The notes under the pieces were generated by a model. That model was not told the origin of the DNA and searched no databases. It saw only the letters and a program-made list of their open reading frames with translations. DNA of 37,500 bases from assembly GCF_963676665.1 (NCBI RefSeq), contig NZ_OY781387.1, forward strand, positions 1 to 37,500. The letters are read 5' to 3'. Shown piece by piece: positions 9,400 through 20,859 of the stretch (position 1 is the first letter of the stretch; every line of letters starts with the position of its first letter). The stretch comes from an uncultured Tolumonas sp. (lineage in GTDB: Bacteria > Pseudomonadota > Gammaproteobacteria > Enterobacterales > Aeromonadaceae). The position numbers and the translations under genes are program-made.

Positions 9400-9550
9400 T
9401 TTGCAAATAACCATGATATCCCAGCATTATCCACAAAACTGCGCACATGATCTGTAATGATTGTGAAGATCCTGCGAACAAGATCTGGAGATCGATCCTT
9501 AAAAAGAGGTAAAATCAAAGGTCTTACAAATGATCAGACAGGGGTGAAAA
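9400..9550. promoter_or_regulatory. dnaA: dnaA upstream control region, candidate replication origin
   Basis: This 151-bp gap before dnaA holds one perfect DnaA box, with another just to its left. It has six GATC (Dam) sites at 9449, 9468, 9482, 9490, 9494 and 9532, far above the chance rate of about one per 256 bp. In gammaproteobacteria this combination marks either oriC or the DnaA- and SeqA-controlled dnaA promoter. Genes to the left run mainly minus and those to the right plus, which fits divergent replication from here. Only two clear boxes are seen, fewer than a typical oriC, so the promoter reading is at least as likely. Confidence 0.6.
9427..9435 (+). promoter_or_regulatory. DnaA box (perfect)
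   Basis: TTATCCACA matches the DnaA box consensus exactly. It lies 116 bp before the dnaA start and is inverted relative to the box at 9387. Confidence 0.8.
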
Positions 9551-10942
9551 GTGACCGCTTCGCTATGGCAGCAATGCCTGACACGGCTACAGGAAGAATT
9601 ACCGTCCGGTGAATTCGGCTTGTGGATCCGGCCGCTTCAGGCAGAGTTTGGTGATCGCTCGCTGACCCTGTATGCCGCTAACCGGTTTATTCTGGACTGG
9701 GTACGCGACAAATATCTGTTACGCATCAATAGTCTGTTCAGTGAAATCTGCGGTTCTGATGCGCCAACACTGCATTTTGCGGTAGGCCGACGTCCGACTG
9801 CTGCGGCAGCTCCGCAAGCTTACGCGACTGCTGCACCCGCGGCGGATGTGCGCAGTGAACAACCGGCAATCACCATTCCTTCCTGGACCAGTAAACAGGA
9901 TGCGATGCCGGAGATTAACCACAAGAGCAACATCAACGAAACCTACAACTTCGTAAATTTCGTTGAGGGTAAATCGAACCAGTTGGCTTTAGCTGCAGCG
10001 CATCAGGTCGCGGAAAATCCCGGTGGTGCGTATAACCCGTTGTTCCTGTATGGTGGTACCGGTTTAGGTAAAACTCATCTGTTGCATGCGGTCGGCAACG
10101 GTATTCGTGCGCGCAAGCCGAATGCTAAAGTGATCTACATGCAGTCTGAGCGTTTTGTGCAGGACATGGTAAAAGCACTGCAGAACAATGCGATTCAGGA
10201 ATTCCAACGTTATTACCGCAGCGTCGATGCCTTGTTAATCGACGACATTCAGTTTTTCGCCAAGAAAGAGCGTTCTCAGGAAGAGTTCTTCCATACTTTC
10301 AATGCGTTACTGGAAGGTAACCAGCAAATTATTCTCACCTCCGATCGTTATCCGAAAGAGATCGATGGGGTGGAAGATCGTCTGAAATCCCGTTTTGGCT
10401 GGGGTTTAACCATTGCCATTGAACCGCCAGAGCTGGAAACGCGCGTGGCGATTCTGATGCGCAAAGCCGAAGAAAATAAAATTCATCTGCCGCATGAAGT
10501 GGCGTTTTTCATTGCCAAACGGTTGCGTTCGAATGTGCGTGAGCTGGAAGGGGCATTGAATCGTGTGATCGCGAACGCTCGTTTTACGGGCAAACCAATC
10601 AATATCGATTTTGTCCGTGAAGCGCTGCGCGACATGTTGGCGTTGCAGGAAAAGCTGGTCACCATCGATAACATCCAGAAGACCGTTGCCGAATATTACA
10701 AAATCAAAGTGGCGGATCTGCTGTCTAAACGTCGTTCCCGTTCCGTGGCGCGTCCGCGTCAGTTAGCGATGGCATTGGCAAAAGAGCTGACCAACCACAG
10801 CTTGCCAGAAATTGGTGATGCGTTTGGTGGCCGTGACCATACCACGGTGTTGCACGCCTGTCGTAAAATCGCGGAGCTTCGTGAAGAGAGTAACGATATT
10901 AAAGAAGATTACTCGAATCTGATCCGAACCCTTTCCTCTTAA
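9551..10942 (+). CDS. dnaA: Chromosomal replication initiator protein DnaA
   Basis: DnaA is the AAA+ ATPase that binds DnaA boxes and opens the origin. The 463-aa protein has the N-terminal DnaB-interaction domain (1 to about 80), an Ala/Pro-rich linker, Walker [10 protein letters not shown] at 168-176, Walker [10 protein letters not shown] (about 228-237), the sensor region, and the C-terminal helix-turn-helix with the [12 protein letters not shown] signature. The start is GTG at 9551, preceded by AGGGG; this gives the usual family N-terminus ([15 protein letters not shown]). It leads the dnaA-dnaN-recF-gyrB run and is likely autoregulated through the DnaA boxes upstream. Confidence 0.98.
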   Translation: MTASLWQQCLTRLQEELPSGEFGLWIRPLQAEFGDRSLTLYAANRFILDWVRDKYLLRINSLFSEICGSDAPTLHFAVGRRPTAAAAPQAYATAAPAADVRSEQPAITIPSWTSKQDAMPEINHKSNINETYNFVNFVEGKSNQLALAAAHQVAENPGGAYNPLFLYGGTGLGKTHLLHAVGNGIRARKPNAKVIYMQSERFVQDMVKALQNNAIQEFQRYYRSVDALLIDDIQFFAKKERSQEEFFHTFNALLEGNQQIILTSDRYPKEIDGVEDRLKSRFGWGLTIAIEPPELETRVAILMRKAEENKIHLPHEVAFFIAKRLRSNVRELEGALNRVIANARFTGKPINIDFVREALRDMLALQEKLVTIDNIQKTVAEYYKIKVADLLSKRRSRSVARPRQLAMALAKELTNHSLPEIGDAFGGRDHTTVLHACRKIAELREESNDIKEDYSNLIRTLSS

Positions 10943-10959
10943 AGCAGGAGATACCGTCC

Positions 10960-12063
10960 ATGCAATTTTCCATTAGTCGCGACAGTCTGCTGCGACCATT
11001 GCAATTAGTATCCGGTTCTATTGGCGGGCGCCCAACGCTGCCGATTTTAAGTAACGTATTATTAAATGTCACCGAACAACGTCTGTCACTGACCGGTACC
11101 GATCTGGAAGTGGAAATGGTCGGTCTGGTGCCATTAAATGGCACCGTGGTGGCTGGTAACATCACCACACCAGCACGCAAACTGCTGGATATCTGTCGTG
11201 GTCTGCCCGATGGTTCACTGCTGGATTTTGTGCTGGAAGGTGAGCGTTTAATTTTACGCTCTGGCCGCAGCCGTTATTCATTATCAACCTTGCCAGCCGC
11301 GGATTACCCGAATATCGAAGAGTGGAACTCGGTATTGGAGTTCGATATCAGCCAGCAAGAGCTGAAGCGTCTGATGGAAGCCACCCAGTTCTCAATGGCA
11401 AGCCAAGATGTGCGTTTTTACCTCAACGGCATGCTGTTTGAAACCAGTGGCTCAGGGTTGCGGACTGTAGGTACTGATGGTCACCGTTTGGCTACCTGTC
11501 GCCGTGAGGTGTTGAACGAAGCACAAACTGACCATCAGGTGATCTTGCCACGCAAAGGGGTGCTCGAACTGGCCCGTCTGCTGGAAAACGATGATCGTCC
11601 AATTCGTTTACAAATCGGTTTGAACAATCTGCGTGCGGAAGCTGAAGGGTTTATTTTCACCTCGAAACTGGTGGATGGCCGTTTCCCTGATTATCGCCGT
11701 GTATTTCCGCGCCAGAGCGACAAAATTCTGATCGCGGAACGTGAATTGCTGAAACAGGCTTTCTCCCGCGCAGCGATCCTTTCCAACGAAAAATTCCGTG
11801 GTGTGCGTTTGCATCTAACCACCAACCTGTTGCATATCACTGCGAACAACCCCGAGCAGGAAGAGGCCGAAGAGCTGATTGATGTGCAATATGACGGCCC
11901 TGAAATGGAAGTCGGATTTAACGTCTCCTATGTGCTCGACGTGCTGAATGCGTTAAAATGTGAGCAGGTGAAATGGTATCTGACCGACGCCAACAGTAGT
12001 GCTTTGGTGGAAGATGCCAGCAATGACGATGCGCAATATGTCGTCATGCCGATGCGTTTATAG
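10960..12063 (+). CDS. dnaN: DNA polymerase III beta subunit (sliding clamp)
   Basis: 367 aa, close to the 366 of E. coli. The protein forms a dimeric ring that tethers DNA polymerase III and other partners to DNA. The start MQFSISRDSLLRPLQLVSG, the TDGHRLA motif near residue 175, and the C-terminal YVVMPMRL (hydrophobic cleft) are all typical. It lies 17 bp after dnaA and 5 bp before recF, so cotranscription is expected. An AGGAG ribosome binding site precedes the ATG. Confidence 0.98.
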   Translation: MQFSISRDSLLRPLQLVSGSIGGRPTLPILSNVLLNVTEQRLSLTGTDLEVEMVGLVPLNGTVVAGNITTPARKLLDICRGLPDGSLLDFVLEGERLILRSGRSRYSLSTLPAADYPNIEEWNSVLEFDISQQELKRLMEATQFSMASQDVRFYLNGMLFETSGSGLRTVGTDGHRLATCRREVLNEAQTDHQVILPRKGVLELARLLENDDRPIRLQIGLNNLRAEAEGFIFTSKLVDGRFPDYRRVFPRQSDKILIAERELLKQAFSRAAILSNEKFRGVRLHLTTNLLHITANNPEQEEAEELIDVQYDGPEMEVGFNVSYVLDVLNALKCEQVKWYLTDANSSALVEDASNDDAQYVVMPMRL

Positions 12064-12068
12064 TTCGC

Positions 12069-15580
<3,512 letters not shown>

Positions 15581-15602
15581 TCTTGAGTATTGTCATCCCC
15601 AT

Positions 15603-15640
15603 AAACCCTGGACAGTAACCTGTCCGGGGTTTTTTTATTT
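15603..15640 (+). terminator. Rho-independent terminator after gyrB
   Basis: A 13-bp stem (AAACCCTGGACAG pairing with CTGTCCGGGGTTT, one G-T pair) with a TAAC loop runs into a long T tract. It ends the dnaA-gyrB run. Confidence 0.92.
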
Positions 15641-15649
15641 TTAACTGAA

Positions 15650-15672
15650 AACCACGTCCTATGGACGTGGTT
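15650..15672. repeat. Left-end hairpin of the IS200-type element
   Basis: AACCACGTCC-TAT-GGACGTGGTT is a perfect 10-bp inverted repeat with a TAT loop. In IS200 elements such a hairpin is a TnpA recognition structure and can also stop transcription entering from outside. The right-end hairpins also have TAT loops. Confidence 0.8.
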
Positions 15673-15700
15673 ATCTACTTTTTGGCTCTGCCTATAGATG

Positions 15701-15760
15701 CTACTCATGGAAAATCCAAATCTGTTGTCCCCACAACCGATAAGGAAAATCCATGAGTAG
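15701..15760 (+). promoter_or_regulatory. Start-codon-sequestering leader hairpin of tnpA
   Basis: CTACTCATGGA (15701-15711) is perfectly complementary to TCCATGAGTAG (15750-15760), which contains the tnpA ATG. Inside it a smaller hairpin (GTTGT-CCCC-ACAAC, 15724-15737) forms, and the ribosome binding site AAGGA (742-746 of this kb) sits in the enclosed arm. In IS200 a comparable hairpin represses transposase translation; the same role is inferred here. Confidence 0.8.
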
Positions 15761-16120
15761 ATTTGAAAAAGCATCCCATGTGATCTGGCATTGTCAATAT
15801 CACATAATTTGGACCCCTAAGTGCCGTTTTCGTATATTGAAAGACAATGTAGGGAAAGAAGTTTATCGACAGATTCGGATATTGTGCGACCAATTGAAAA
15901 TACAGATAGTTGAATTAAATGTCCAAATAGACCATGTGCATCTTTTGGTAAAAATTCCGCCTAGGTTATCAGTATCTGAAGTTATGGGTCATTTGAAAGG
16001 AAGAACAGCGATCCGATTGTTCAATAAATTTCCCTATTTGAGAAAGCATAAGTTATGGGGAAATCATTTTTGGGCAAAGGGTTATTGCGTTGACACCGTA
16101 GGTGTGAATGCAGAAATGAT

Positions 16121-16130
16121 AAAGAAATAT
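16121..16130 (+). repeat. Target-site direct repeat, left copy
   Basis: AAAGAAATAT lies directly before the left inverted repeat of the IS1595-type element and is repeated exactly at 17148-17157. The family usually duplicates 8 bp, so two of the ten bases may match by chance. Confidence 0.85.
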
Positions 16131-17147
16131 TTGATTACCATCGAACTTCAGCCAGTTTTAATAACCGAGCTGGCATCGCTGGCGTGTGAATGCAATCTTT
16201 CAATAACTGACTAACCATTTTTTCCAAGTCAAATCTTCGGTTGAATTTGTAGCAGAATTCGCCGAGATATCTGGGCAGATGTTTCCTTTTGATCGAGTGA
16301 TATGTGCCATGCATGGCATTTTTCACGTTGCTTAGCATCGTATTCACCCAGACAAAATAGGGTAATTCAACGCTTTCTGCACCGCCTCCGGTGACTATTC
16401 TTAAATGATGCTGATTGGCGGTCTCTACCGCATTGAAACAGGCTAAACCATCTGAAATCACTAAGGTTCCTGGCTCTATATGATGAGCGGCCCATGTTTC
16501 GATTTCTGCTTTACGAAAACCCGCTACCATGCTGAATCGCATGTGTATAGGATGTAATTCTTCATTCAACGCAACAGCTGCAACAAAAGGACTTTTATTA
16601 CCTGCACCGCGACCTCGTTTGCCTTTTTTTACGCCGCCCCAATAGGCATCATCTAGCTGGACGAAGCCGGAGAGTGGGTGTTCGTCATCACGCGTTTTCA
16701 TCGCCTGCATTATTTTTTGTTTCATTCGCCAGGTAGCATTGTACGAAATACCCAACTGACGCGATAACGCCAGTGCTGAAATACCATTTTTCTCTTGTGT
16801 AATGAGATAAATAGCCAGAAACCAGAGGCGAAGCGGTAATTTTGTTCCTTCAAAGAGCGTTCCTGCAACCAACGAAGTTTGGTGATGACACTGGTTACAT
16901 TGATAGAGTGCCCTGGATTTGAGCTGGCAATGGTGGTCGTGACCGCAATAAGGACAATGGAACCCGTTGGGCCATCGCAATGCAAATAGGTGTTCTCTGC
17001 ATTGTTCTTCAGAGCCATATTTTTCTATAAACGAATGAATACTCATACTTTTTTGAAACTGGACTTTATTTCTGGACATGATTTATGCCCTCAATTGACC
17101 TGCTTATTTTAAGTATAGTATTCAGGCTGAAAGTCGGGGGTAATCAA
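16131..17147 (-). mobile_element. IS1595-family insertion sequence inserted in tnpA
   Basis: A 1017-bp element bounded by imperfect 21-bp inverted repeats (TTGATTACCATCGAACTTCAG at 16131-16151 and its near-complement at 17127-17147, about 17 of 21 matching) and flanked by a 10-bp direct repeat. It carries one intact transposase gene on the minus strand whose stop codon lies inside the left repeat. The intact gene, clear repeats and exact target duplication point to a fairly recent insertion. Confidence 0.92.
16135..17079 (-). CDS. IS1595-family transposase
   Basis: 314 aa. The N-terminal zinc ribbon (CPYCGH ... CNQCHH, about residues 42-65) is followed by a helix-turn-helix-like stretch (ALALSRQLGISYNATWRMKQ) and the DDE-type catalytic core of the ISXO2-like/IS1595 group: QLDDAYWGG, VISDGLACF, and a C-terminal GTYHSI ... 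YLGEFCYKFNRRF block. The length is normal for the family and no frameshift is seen, so it could be active. The start at 17079 gives the typical MSRNKVQFQ N-terminus with GAGGG upstream. Confidence 0.92.
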   Translation of the reverse strand: MSRNKVQFQKSMSIHSFIEKYGSEEQCREHLFALRWPNGFHCPYCGHDHHCQLKSRALYQCNQCHHQTSLVAGTLFEGTKLPLRLWFLAIYLITQEKNGISALALSRQLGISYNATWRMKQKIMQAMKTRDDEHPLSGFVQLDDAYWGGVKKGKRGRGAGNKSPFVAAVALNEELHPIHMRFSMVAGFRKAEIETWAAHHIEPGTLVISDGLACFNAVETANQHHLRIVTGGGAESVELPYFVWVNTMLSNVKNAMHGTYHSIKRKHLPRYLGEFCYKFNRRFDLEKMVSQLLKDCIHTPAMPARLLKLAEVRW

Positions 17148-17157
17148 AAAGAAATAT
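17148..17157 (+). repeat. Target-site direct repeat, right copy
   Basis: The second copy of AAAGAAATAT lies directly after the right end of the IS1595-type element. The tnpA frame resumes through it. Confidence 0.85.
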
Positions 17158-17254
17158 GTAAAGTACCAAGAGAAACACGAGCTGGATGATAAACAATTGT
17201 CATTGCAGAATATCTAAACTGAAAGGCGAAGGCCCTCAGGGTAAAAGCCAAGTA

Positions 17255-17299
17255 CGCCCCTATGGGGCGCTAAAGCAATGCCGCCTTCTATGAAGGCGG
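17255..17299 (+). repeat. Right-end hairpins of the IS200-type element
   Basis: Two hairpins follow tnpA: CGCCCC-TAT-GGGGCG (17255-17269) and CCGCCTTC-TAT-GAAGGCGG (17281-17299), the latter followed by ATTTTTA. The second is the likely right-end recognition hairpin and could also act as a terminator. Confidence 0.65.
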
Positions 17300-17421
17300 A
17301 TTTTTACGCATAAATTTAACAGAAAAATAACGACTGATAAGGATGGTCTATAGTTAATAAAGTGTCCTCTGTTGACACCGAGCATAAGGATAAAAATAGG
17401 TATTAAGTATAAGGACTGACG

Positions 17422-18435
17422 ATGCGTTATTTGATTGGTACGCTGCTGTTACTATTGTCAGGATACAGTCAAGCCACAGAGTTGGTGGTTTACACTTGGG
17501 AATATTATCTTGCGCCAGAGGTAAAAAATCGTTTTGAGCAAGAAACGGGTATTCATATCAAGGAAGTCAACTATGACAGTGATGAAGCCCGCAATCGTCT
17601 GCTATCCGGCGGTTATCCACCTGATTTTGACATTGTTTCTATAGATAGTTTGTCGTTGAAAGACCCCGTTTGGAATGATTTATATATTCCAATGCCAGAG
17701 GCGATCAATAAACACAATACCGCGATTGATCCTATTTTTACTGCCAACTGCGGCAAGTTGTCGGTACCTTATATGTGGGGCTCGATAGGCATAGCGTATC
17801 GCGAAAGTCAGGTTACTAAACCAATTACGCGCTGGCAGCAGTTATTCGAACCTGAAGCTGCTTTATCGGGTCGGATTGTTATGGTCGATGATACATTTGA
17901 CCTGATTTCGGTGGCATTAAAAGCGGCTGGTTATTCGATTAATACCCACAACAAAGCCGAATTAAAGGTCGCGTATAATTTACTGCAGAAACAGCGTTCT
18001 TTTGTCGCGGCCTATCAACTATCGTTTGCAGCTGCTGTTGATGTAAACGTCGGTAAAAAAATTGCAGCTGCAATGGTCTACAGCGGTGATTTTTATGTAT
18101 TGCAGCAAAACTCTTCGTACAAAGATTGGCGTTATGTTGTACCGGAGGAGGGATCTCCATTGTGGCTGGATTGCATGGCTATTTTGAAAACCAGCCAACA
18201 CCAACAGGAAGCTGAACAGTTTCTGACGTTTTTGACGCGTCCAGATATTGCTGTAATTAACGGCAAAGCGTTGGGGTTTACCCCAGCATTACAAAAAGCA
18301 TATTTACCGGCCTCAATTTTAAATAATGCAGTGAGTTACCCACCAAACCCACAATTACAGCGTTCAGAATTTTATGACGCCGATGTGAGTGGTGATTCGT
18401 TACGTAGTGCGATTTATTTTGCGGTGCTGAAATGA
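17422..18435 (+). CDS. Periplasmic polyamine-binding-type protein, NspS-like
   Basis: 337 aa with an 18-residue signal peptide (cleavage near SQA-TELV). The mature protein has the PotD/PotF fold signature (LVVYTWEYYLAPEVKNRFEQ, then YDSDEARNRLLSGG). No permease or ATPase genes are nearby. Its stop overlaps by 4 bp (ATGA) the start of a membrane GGDEF-EAL protein. This is the layout of Vibrio nspS-mbaA, where NspS binds norspermidine or spermidine and controls the phosphodiesterase activity of MbaA. I infer a polyamine sensor rather than a transport component; the ligand cannot be told from sequence alone. A GTGTC-N7-GACAC inverted repeat overlapping a TTGACA box (17362-17378) lies upstream. 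Confidence 0.85.
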   Translation: MRYLIGTLLLLLSGYSQATELVVYTWEYYLAPEVKNRFEQETGIHIKEVNYDSDEARNRLLSGGYPPDFDIVSIDSLSLKDPVWNDLYIPMPEAINKHNTAIDPIFTANCGKLSVPYMWGSIGIAYRESQVTKPITRWQQLFEPEAALSGRIVMVDDTFDLISVALKAAGYSINTHNKAELKVAYNLLQKQRSFVAAYQLSFAAAVDVNVGKKIAAAMVYSGDFYVLQQNSSYKDWRYVVPEEGSPLWLDCMAILKTSQHQQEAEQFLTFLTRPDIAVINGKALGFTPALQKAYLPASILNNAVSYPPNPQLQRSEFYDADVSGDSLRSAIYFAVLK

Positions 18436-20846
18436 AAGGTCTACGGCGTAAGTTATTACTGACATTGTTACCGGTTGTGATCCTACCGCTGATGGCGCTT
18501 GGTTTGCAAAGTATGGTGAAGTTGGGTGATATGGCTAACCGCAATATGGAGCTGCGGTTAACCAGCTTGGCTACCACCATTAAGGAACAGTTGAGCAGCG
18601 AATTACGCCGGAATATGGTGGAGCTAGCTCAATTACCCAATGCCGAAGCATTGGTTGCGTATTTGGCGACACATGCGGTTGGTACCCAAAAAGTATATCT
18701 GGGTACCCGTGTGCAGCGAATGTTCCACCAACTCTTGGTTGGAAATAAAGGCTTCCTGCAGATTTCATTACTGGATACCAATCCCAAAGAGCTACTACGG
18801 GTTGGCGACGGTGTTGATCCTTTCCATGATATTGCTCCCAGCAACCTGAAGTTTATGCAGTATTGGGCTACACAACCCGCAGCCACCGATCAGCTTAATT
18901 ATTTAATGTATTCGCCAGAACTCGATGAATTTGTTTATAAACAGGGGCTGCGGTTTATTCGCTCCGGGCCGGAAATCTCCCGCGATGACCAGCCAGTGCA
19001 AAGTTATAACTTGATCCTGACTTATTCATTACGCAAATTTGGCGAAATGTTTTTGAAACAGCAGGCACAACAAGGCATTCATTTGCTGTTACTGGATCAA
19101 TCCGGGGCTTTTATTGCGGGTGAAGCGCCACTAGGCTGGCGTAACAGTAACCGACAAATGGATCTCGTTTCATTACCTGCGGGTGATTATCTGATTCGTC
19201 GTTTACCTCTAACGGATGGGCTTATCTTGCAGGCTCTCATTCCGGAACAATTAATGACAGCAGAGGCATCTGAGCTGCGGATATCCACAGTAATTTGGTT
19301 AATCATCAGCAGTTTTATCCTGCTGGGGTTACTGCATATCGTATTAAAACGCCAGATCTTGAATCCAGTCAGTCAATTACGCAATTTGATGCAGAAAGTG
19401 GCGATGCATGAAGTTAACGACATTTCATTGGTGCAAGAAGATGATGAAATGGGAGAACTGCACAATCATTTTTCTGGCATGCTGAGTCAGTTAGAGGTTT
19501 CCAAACGTGAATTGGAGCGGGTGGCCTTTATTGATCCACTCACTGGCATTGGTAATCGGGCTGCTTTTATTCGTTGTTTACAGAATATGGTCGAACGGCA
19601 AGATAAACAACCACCCGAACACTTTTACCTAACACAGTTAAAACTGCATAATTTGACCAGCATCAATAACACTTTTGGCGCCAAAATTGGTGATCGGGCA
19701 TTACAGTTTATCAGTCAAATGTTATTGCAGTTGTTACGTGAACACCGCCGAGCTCATCCCTCGGCGATATGCTTGGCTCGCACTGGATCGGATGAATTTA
19801 CCTTTACTATTCCCTGCATTGATAATAGCGTTTTCCCTGATGCAGAAAACATTTGTGAACAACTTGCTGTCAGATTGAGTCAACCCATTATGCTGGGTAG
19901 TTATACGATCAAATTACGCTTCAGTGCCGGTATTATTTTATTCCCTGATGTTGCCAATAATGTCGAAGAACTGATGGAAGGGGCAAGTAAAGCACGTCGG
20001 CAAGCGTGTCGATATCAGGGGAATTACTGGCAACAGTTAACCAATGAGATGGTTTTACTGATCCGAGAGGATAAGTGGCTAGAGTCGGAGCTACGGCAAG
20101 CCATCATCAACCAACAATGTTTTGTGGTGTATCAGCCTCAATATGATTTACAAAGCGGACATATTGTTAGCGCAGAAGTGTTGATCCGCTGGCGACACCC
20201 CACTTACGGCATGGTACCGCCCGATCGGTTTATCCCGATTGCCGAGCGTTCCGGACAAATTCTGGATATCGATCTGTGGGTATTGGAGCAGGCATGTATT
20301 TGTCTTGGTAAACTCATGGCAAAAGGTATTCCGGATTTTCGTCTGGCGGTAAATGCCTCTGGCACCGAGTTATCTAATCCGTTATATCCGGAACAGGTTG
20401 GTAGTATGTTGCGACGCTACGATATTCCACCGCAACGGTTTGGCATTGAAATTACCGAAACCGCGATTGTTGAGCTGGATGACGTGGCTAAAATGATGGT
20501 GAAAACACTTAAAGAGATAGGTGTTGAAATTGAGCTGGATGATTTTGGTACGGGTTATACCTCTCTCAGCCATTTGAGTAACTTGCCATTAGATGCTTTA
20601 AAAATTGATCGTTCCTACATTATACAGTTAGAAAGTAACCCCAAATTGGTTGATTCTATCTTGCAATTGGCCGATGCATTTTCACTACGCGTGATTGCCG
20701 AAGGGGTCGAAACGATAGAACAGCTTAAATTGTTACAGCAAAAACGGTGTCATTTAGCGCAAGGGTATTTGTTATCCAAGCCAATCAGTGAAGAGGCAAT
20801 GATTGAGTTATTGTTGGAGGATATCCTGACACAGCAAAACGAATGA
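18432..20846 (+). CDS. HAMP-GGDEF-EAL membrane protein, MbaA-like c-di-GMP phosphodiesterase
   Basis: 804 aa. Transmembrane helices at about 7-27 and 286-305 flank a periplasmic domain of roughly 255 residues, followed by HAMP (about 306-358), GGDEF (about 366-535) and EAL (about 550-800) domains. The GGDEF half is degenerate: the signature is GSDEF (452-456), and the metal-binding stretch reads HNLTSINN instead of DxFKxIND, so cyclase activity is unlikely. The EAL half keeps EVLIRW, VNAS, EITE, DDFGTGYTSL, KIDR, AEGVET and QGY motifs, so phosphodiesterase activity is likely. The 4-bp overlap with the NspS-like gene indicates coupled translation and a shared function. Only 13 bp separate its stop from that of the convergent cyclase. 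Confidence 0.9.
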   Translation: MKGLRRKLLLTLLPVVILPLMALGLQSMVKLGDMANRNMELRLTSLATTIKEQLSSELRRNMVELAQLPNAEALVAYLATHAVGTQKVYLGTRVQRMFHQLLVGNKGFLQISLLDTNPKELLRVGDGVDPFHDIAPSNLKFMQYWATQPAATDQLNYLMYSPELDEFVYKQGLRFIRSGPEISRDDQPVQSYNLILTYSLRKFGEMFLKQQAQQGIHLLLLDQSGAFIAGEAPLGWRNSNRQMDLVSLPAGDYLIRRLPLTDGLILQALIPEQLMTAEASELRISTVIWLIISSFILLGLLHIVLKRQILNPVSQLRNLMQKVAMHEVNDISLVQEDDEMGELHNHFSGMLSQLEVSKRELERVAFIDPLTGIGNRAAFIRCLQNMVERQDKQPPEHFYLTQLKLHNLTSINNTFGAKIGDRALQFISQMLLQLLREHRRAHPSAICLARTGSDEFTFTIPCIDNSVFPDAENICEQLAVRLSQPIMLGSYTIKLRFSAGIILFPDVANNVEELMEGASKARRQACRYQGNYWQQLTNEMVLLIREDKWLESELRQAIINQQCFVVYQPQYDLQSGHIVSAEVLIRWRHPTYGMVPPDRFIPIAERSGQILDIDLWVLEQACICLGKLMAKGIPDFRLAVNASGTELSNPLYPEQVGSMLRRYDIPPQRFGIEITETAIVELDDVAKMMVKTLKEIGVEIELDDFGTGYTSLSHLSNLPLDALKIDRSYIIQLESNPKLVDSILQLADAFSLRVIAEGVETIEQLKLLQQKRCHLAQGYLLSKPISEEAMIELLLEDILTQQNE

Positions 20847-20859
20847 TGTAGATAACCGC

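Larger units (their letters stand above)
15753..17217 (+). pseudogene. tnpA: IS200/IS605 TnpA transposase, interrupted by an IS1595-type insertion
   Basis: TnpA is a single-tyrosine HUH transposase that moves single-stranded DNA. The N-terminal part (15753-16130) has the HUH histidines in QIDHVHLLVKI and runs through WAKGYCVDTVG to the catalytic tyrosine in IKKY. The frame then enters the inner element and makes an artificial 153-aa product. After the inner element, starting in the second copy of the duplicated target, the frame resumes at 17149 as KKYVKYQEKHELDD and ends with TAA at 17215-17217. Joining the parts gives about 145 aa, the usual family length. The interrupted product keeps all catalytic residues, including the tyrosine, but has a foreign C-terminus. 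Confidence 0.88.
15643..17305 (+). mobile_element. IS200/IS605-type insertion sequence, interrupted by an IS1595-type element
   Basis: The element has the IS200 plan: a left-end hairpin (15650-15672), a second hairpin over the transposase start (15701-15760), one tnpA gene, and a right-end hairpin (17281-17299). Exact ends are uncertain because these elements have no terminal inverted repeats and make no target duplication. Removing the 1017-bp inner element and one 10-bp repeat leaves roughly 630 bp, a normal size for the IS200 group. It sits between the gyrB terminator and the next gene, so it probably did little harm on arrival. Confidence 0.85.

Noticed and set aside
15650-15672. The AACCACGTCC hairpin as a parS variant
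   Set aside because: The centre differs (TAT loop rather than a continuous CACGTG palindrome), and it fits the IS200-type left end.
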